64,000 nucleotides of DNA from Lysinibacillus sp. B2A1. Its GTDB lineage: Bacteria > Bacillota > Bacilli > Bacillales_A > Planococcaceae. The DNA is taken from contig CP027224.1 of the NCBI GenBank assembly GCA_002973635.1, positions 2,552,501 through 2,616,500 of the forward strand, in the 5' to 3' direction. Position numbers and translations under genes: made by a program. This document shows positions 62,743 to 64,000 of this stretch, one piece after another; positions within the stretch are counted from its first letter, which is position 1, and each line of letters opens with the position of its first letter. The notes under the pieces are model-generated. The model did no database searches. It had not been told where the DNA came from and saw only the letters and a list, made by a program, of their open reading frames with translations.

Positions 62743-63771
62743 ATGCTAACCAATCGGCAATTACAGATATTGCAAGTCATTGTAGACGACTTTATTATGT
62801 TTGCACAGCCGGTAGGTTCTCGCCAAATCTCCAAAAAGCAAGAGATTACATTTAGTCCAGCCACAATTCGAAATGAAATGGCGGATTTGGAGGAATTAGG
62901 TTTTTTAGAAAAAACACATACTTCCTCTGGTCGAGTGCCTTCGGAAAAGGGTTATAGATTTTATGTAGATCATTTGTTGAGTCCACAGGGGATTAATTCT
63001 AGGGATATTCAGCAAATCCAATCAATTTTTAATGATCGCCTAGTAGAAGTAGAGCATATTATCCGAAAGTCAGCCAATATTTTATCAGAGCTGACATCTT
63101 ATACATCGATTCTTTTAGGACCTGATGTACAGAGACATCGTGTTAAACGATTCTCAATTGTGCCGCTCTCTAGTGATACAGCAGTAGCGATTATCGTAAC
63201 GAATAACGGGCATGTGGAAAATCGTATGTTTAGTTTACCTCCTGGTTTTACCGCTTCTGAATTAGAGAAGATGGTTAATATTTTAAATGAACGCTTAATC
63301 GGTGTGTCATTAGAAGAACTTCATACAAAGCTTGAGGCTGAAGTATTAGCGGTTTTACAGCAGCATGTGAGATCTGCGGATGACTTTATCCACTCACTTG
63401 TTACAGCCACGATGCATAATTCGGAAAGTAAAATTTTCTATGGTGGAAAAACGAATATGTTCAATCAGCCCGAATTCCACGATTTAAATAAAGTCCGGAT
63501 GATTTTGGACTTAATGGAAAAGAACAGCCAAGTGCAATCGCTTTTCCATCCTAATGAATCGGGCATTCAAATTCGTATAGGCTCAGAAAATAAACAACTA
63601 GAAATGGAAAACTGTAGTGTCATTACGACCACTTATTCAATTGGTGAAGATCAACAAGGGGCTATTGCGATTATTGGTCCAACACGGATGGATTACAAAC
63701 GTGTTGTTGCTTTACTAGACGTATTGCGCTTGGATTTAACACAGGCCTTTACGAAGAATCGTAGTGATTGA
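62743..63771 (+). CDS. hrcA: Heat-inducible transcription repressor HrcA
   Basis: 342 residues. N-terminal winged helix (TNRQLQILQVIVDDFIMFAQ, PVGSRQISKK, FSPATIRNEMADLEELGFLE), then the inserted dimerising domain and GAF-like domain. HrcA folds with help of GroEL and represses CIRCE operons. ATG 62743 has GAGGTGA six bases upstream; the longer frame from 62722 starts inside CIRCE. grpE follows. Confidence 0.97.
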   Translation: MLTNRQLQILQVIVDDFIMFAQPVGSRQISKKQEITFSPATIRNEMADLEELGFLEKTHTSSGRVPSEKGYRFYVDHLLSPQGINSRDIQQIQSIFNDRLVEVEHIIRKSANILSELTSYTSILLGPDVQRHRVKRFSIVPLSSDTAVAIIVTNNGHVENRMFSLPPGFTASELEKMVNILNERLIGVSLEELHTKLEAEVLAVLQQHVRSADDFIHSLVTATMHNSESKIFYGGKTNMFNQPEFHDLNKVRMILDLMEKNSQVQSLFHPNESGIQIRIGSENKQLEMENCSVITTTYSIGEDQQGAIAIIGPTRMDYKRVVALLDVLRLDLTQAFTKNRSD

Positions 63772-63788
63772 TAATGAGGAGGATTCAA

Positions 63789-64000
63789 GTGACTGAAACA
63801 ACTGATAACAAGGATCTTGTACAAGAAGAAGTACAGGATGAGAAAAATGTACAAGCTGAAAATTTATCGACAGAAGAAGATGTAGTAGTACAACAAGAAG
63901 TAGAATTGACAATCGAAGAGCAGTACGAAGCAAAGCTAGTAGAGTTACAAGCAAAGCTAGACGACGAGGAAAATCGTCATCTACGCCTACGCGCTGACTT
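63789..64000 (+). CDS. grpE: GrpE nucleotide exchange factor, 3'-truncated by window edge
   Basis: GrpE releases ADP from DnaK. The visible 70 residues are the acidic, flexible N-terminus and the start of the long coiled coil (EEQYEAKLVELQAKLDDEEN then RHLRLRADF). GTG start after GAGGAGG, 17 bases beyond the hrcA stop. The order hrcA-grpE, with dnaK and dnaJ expected next, is standard. Confidence 0.95.
   Translation, partial: MTETTDNKDLVQEEVQDEKNVQAENLSTEEDVVVQQEVELTIEEQYEAKLVELQAKLDDEENRHLRLRAD

Overview
Organism and evidence. The DNA is AT-rich and carries a Bacillales core gene string: holA, rpsT, gpr, spoIIP, lepA, hemW, hrcA with a CIRCE operator, then grpE. Spore genes (gpr, spoIIP, a Ger(x)C lipoprotein, a coat-like protein), T-box regulation and SLH cell-wall anchors point to an endospore-forming Bacillaceae/Planococcaceae member. 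I infer a Lysinibacillus-like bacterium from gene content alone. In Bacillus these core genes lie close together; here about 22 kb separates spoIIP from lepA and about 34 kb separates lepA from hemW.

Layout. 1-3.2 kb: holA (cut by the window edge), rpsT, gpr, spoIIP. 3.6-5.5 kb: an OatA-like acyltransferase. 5.6-6.6 kb: a decayed region. 6.65-17.4 kb: a cobalamin-riboswitch operon encoding surface proteins built like animal transcobalamin/intrinsic factor (an alpha-toroid plus a DUF4430 beta domain, wall-anchored by SLH domains), a DUF4430 lipoprotein and a complete ECF transporter. 17.5-19.9 kb: a leucine-type T-box leader and a methyltransferase gene split by an IS150-like element. 20-25.6 kb and 27.7-34.9 kb, either side of lepA: phage/plasmid debris (two integrase remnants, four remnants of one replication-like gene, tail and endolysin scraps) mixed with small intact genes. 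35-50.3 kb: DUF418 protein, BcrAB-like ABC transporter, TetR/hydrolase pair, barstar remnant, small membrane proteins, Nudix, a GerA-GerC deletion fusion, YoaP-like acetyltransferase, cupin, a VOC gene broken by a palindromic mobile element, and a reductase. 50.3-61.4 kb: cysteine synthase, FNT channel, coiled-coil protein, YqeY, a TetR/SDR pair with matching operators, a deacetylase-decarboxylase-chemoreceptor operon and a ChrA-like transporter. 61.5-64 kb: hemW (frameshifted), CIRCE-hrcA, grpE (cut by the window edge).

How genes work together. The most notable unit is the B12 operon. The riboswitch should switch it on when cobalamin is scarce. The SLH-anchored alpha-toroid/DUF4430 proteins and the DUF4430 lipoprotein would then bind cobalamin at the wall and membrane and pass it to the ECF transporter. 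The alpha and beta halves, joined in animal transcobalamins, occur here both fused (in a gene with a frameshift before its SLH anchor) and as separate proteins. This function is inferred from domain architecture and riboswitch control; binding is not shown by sequence.
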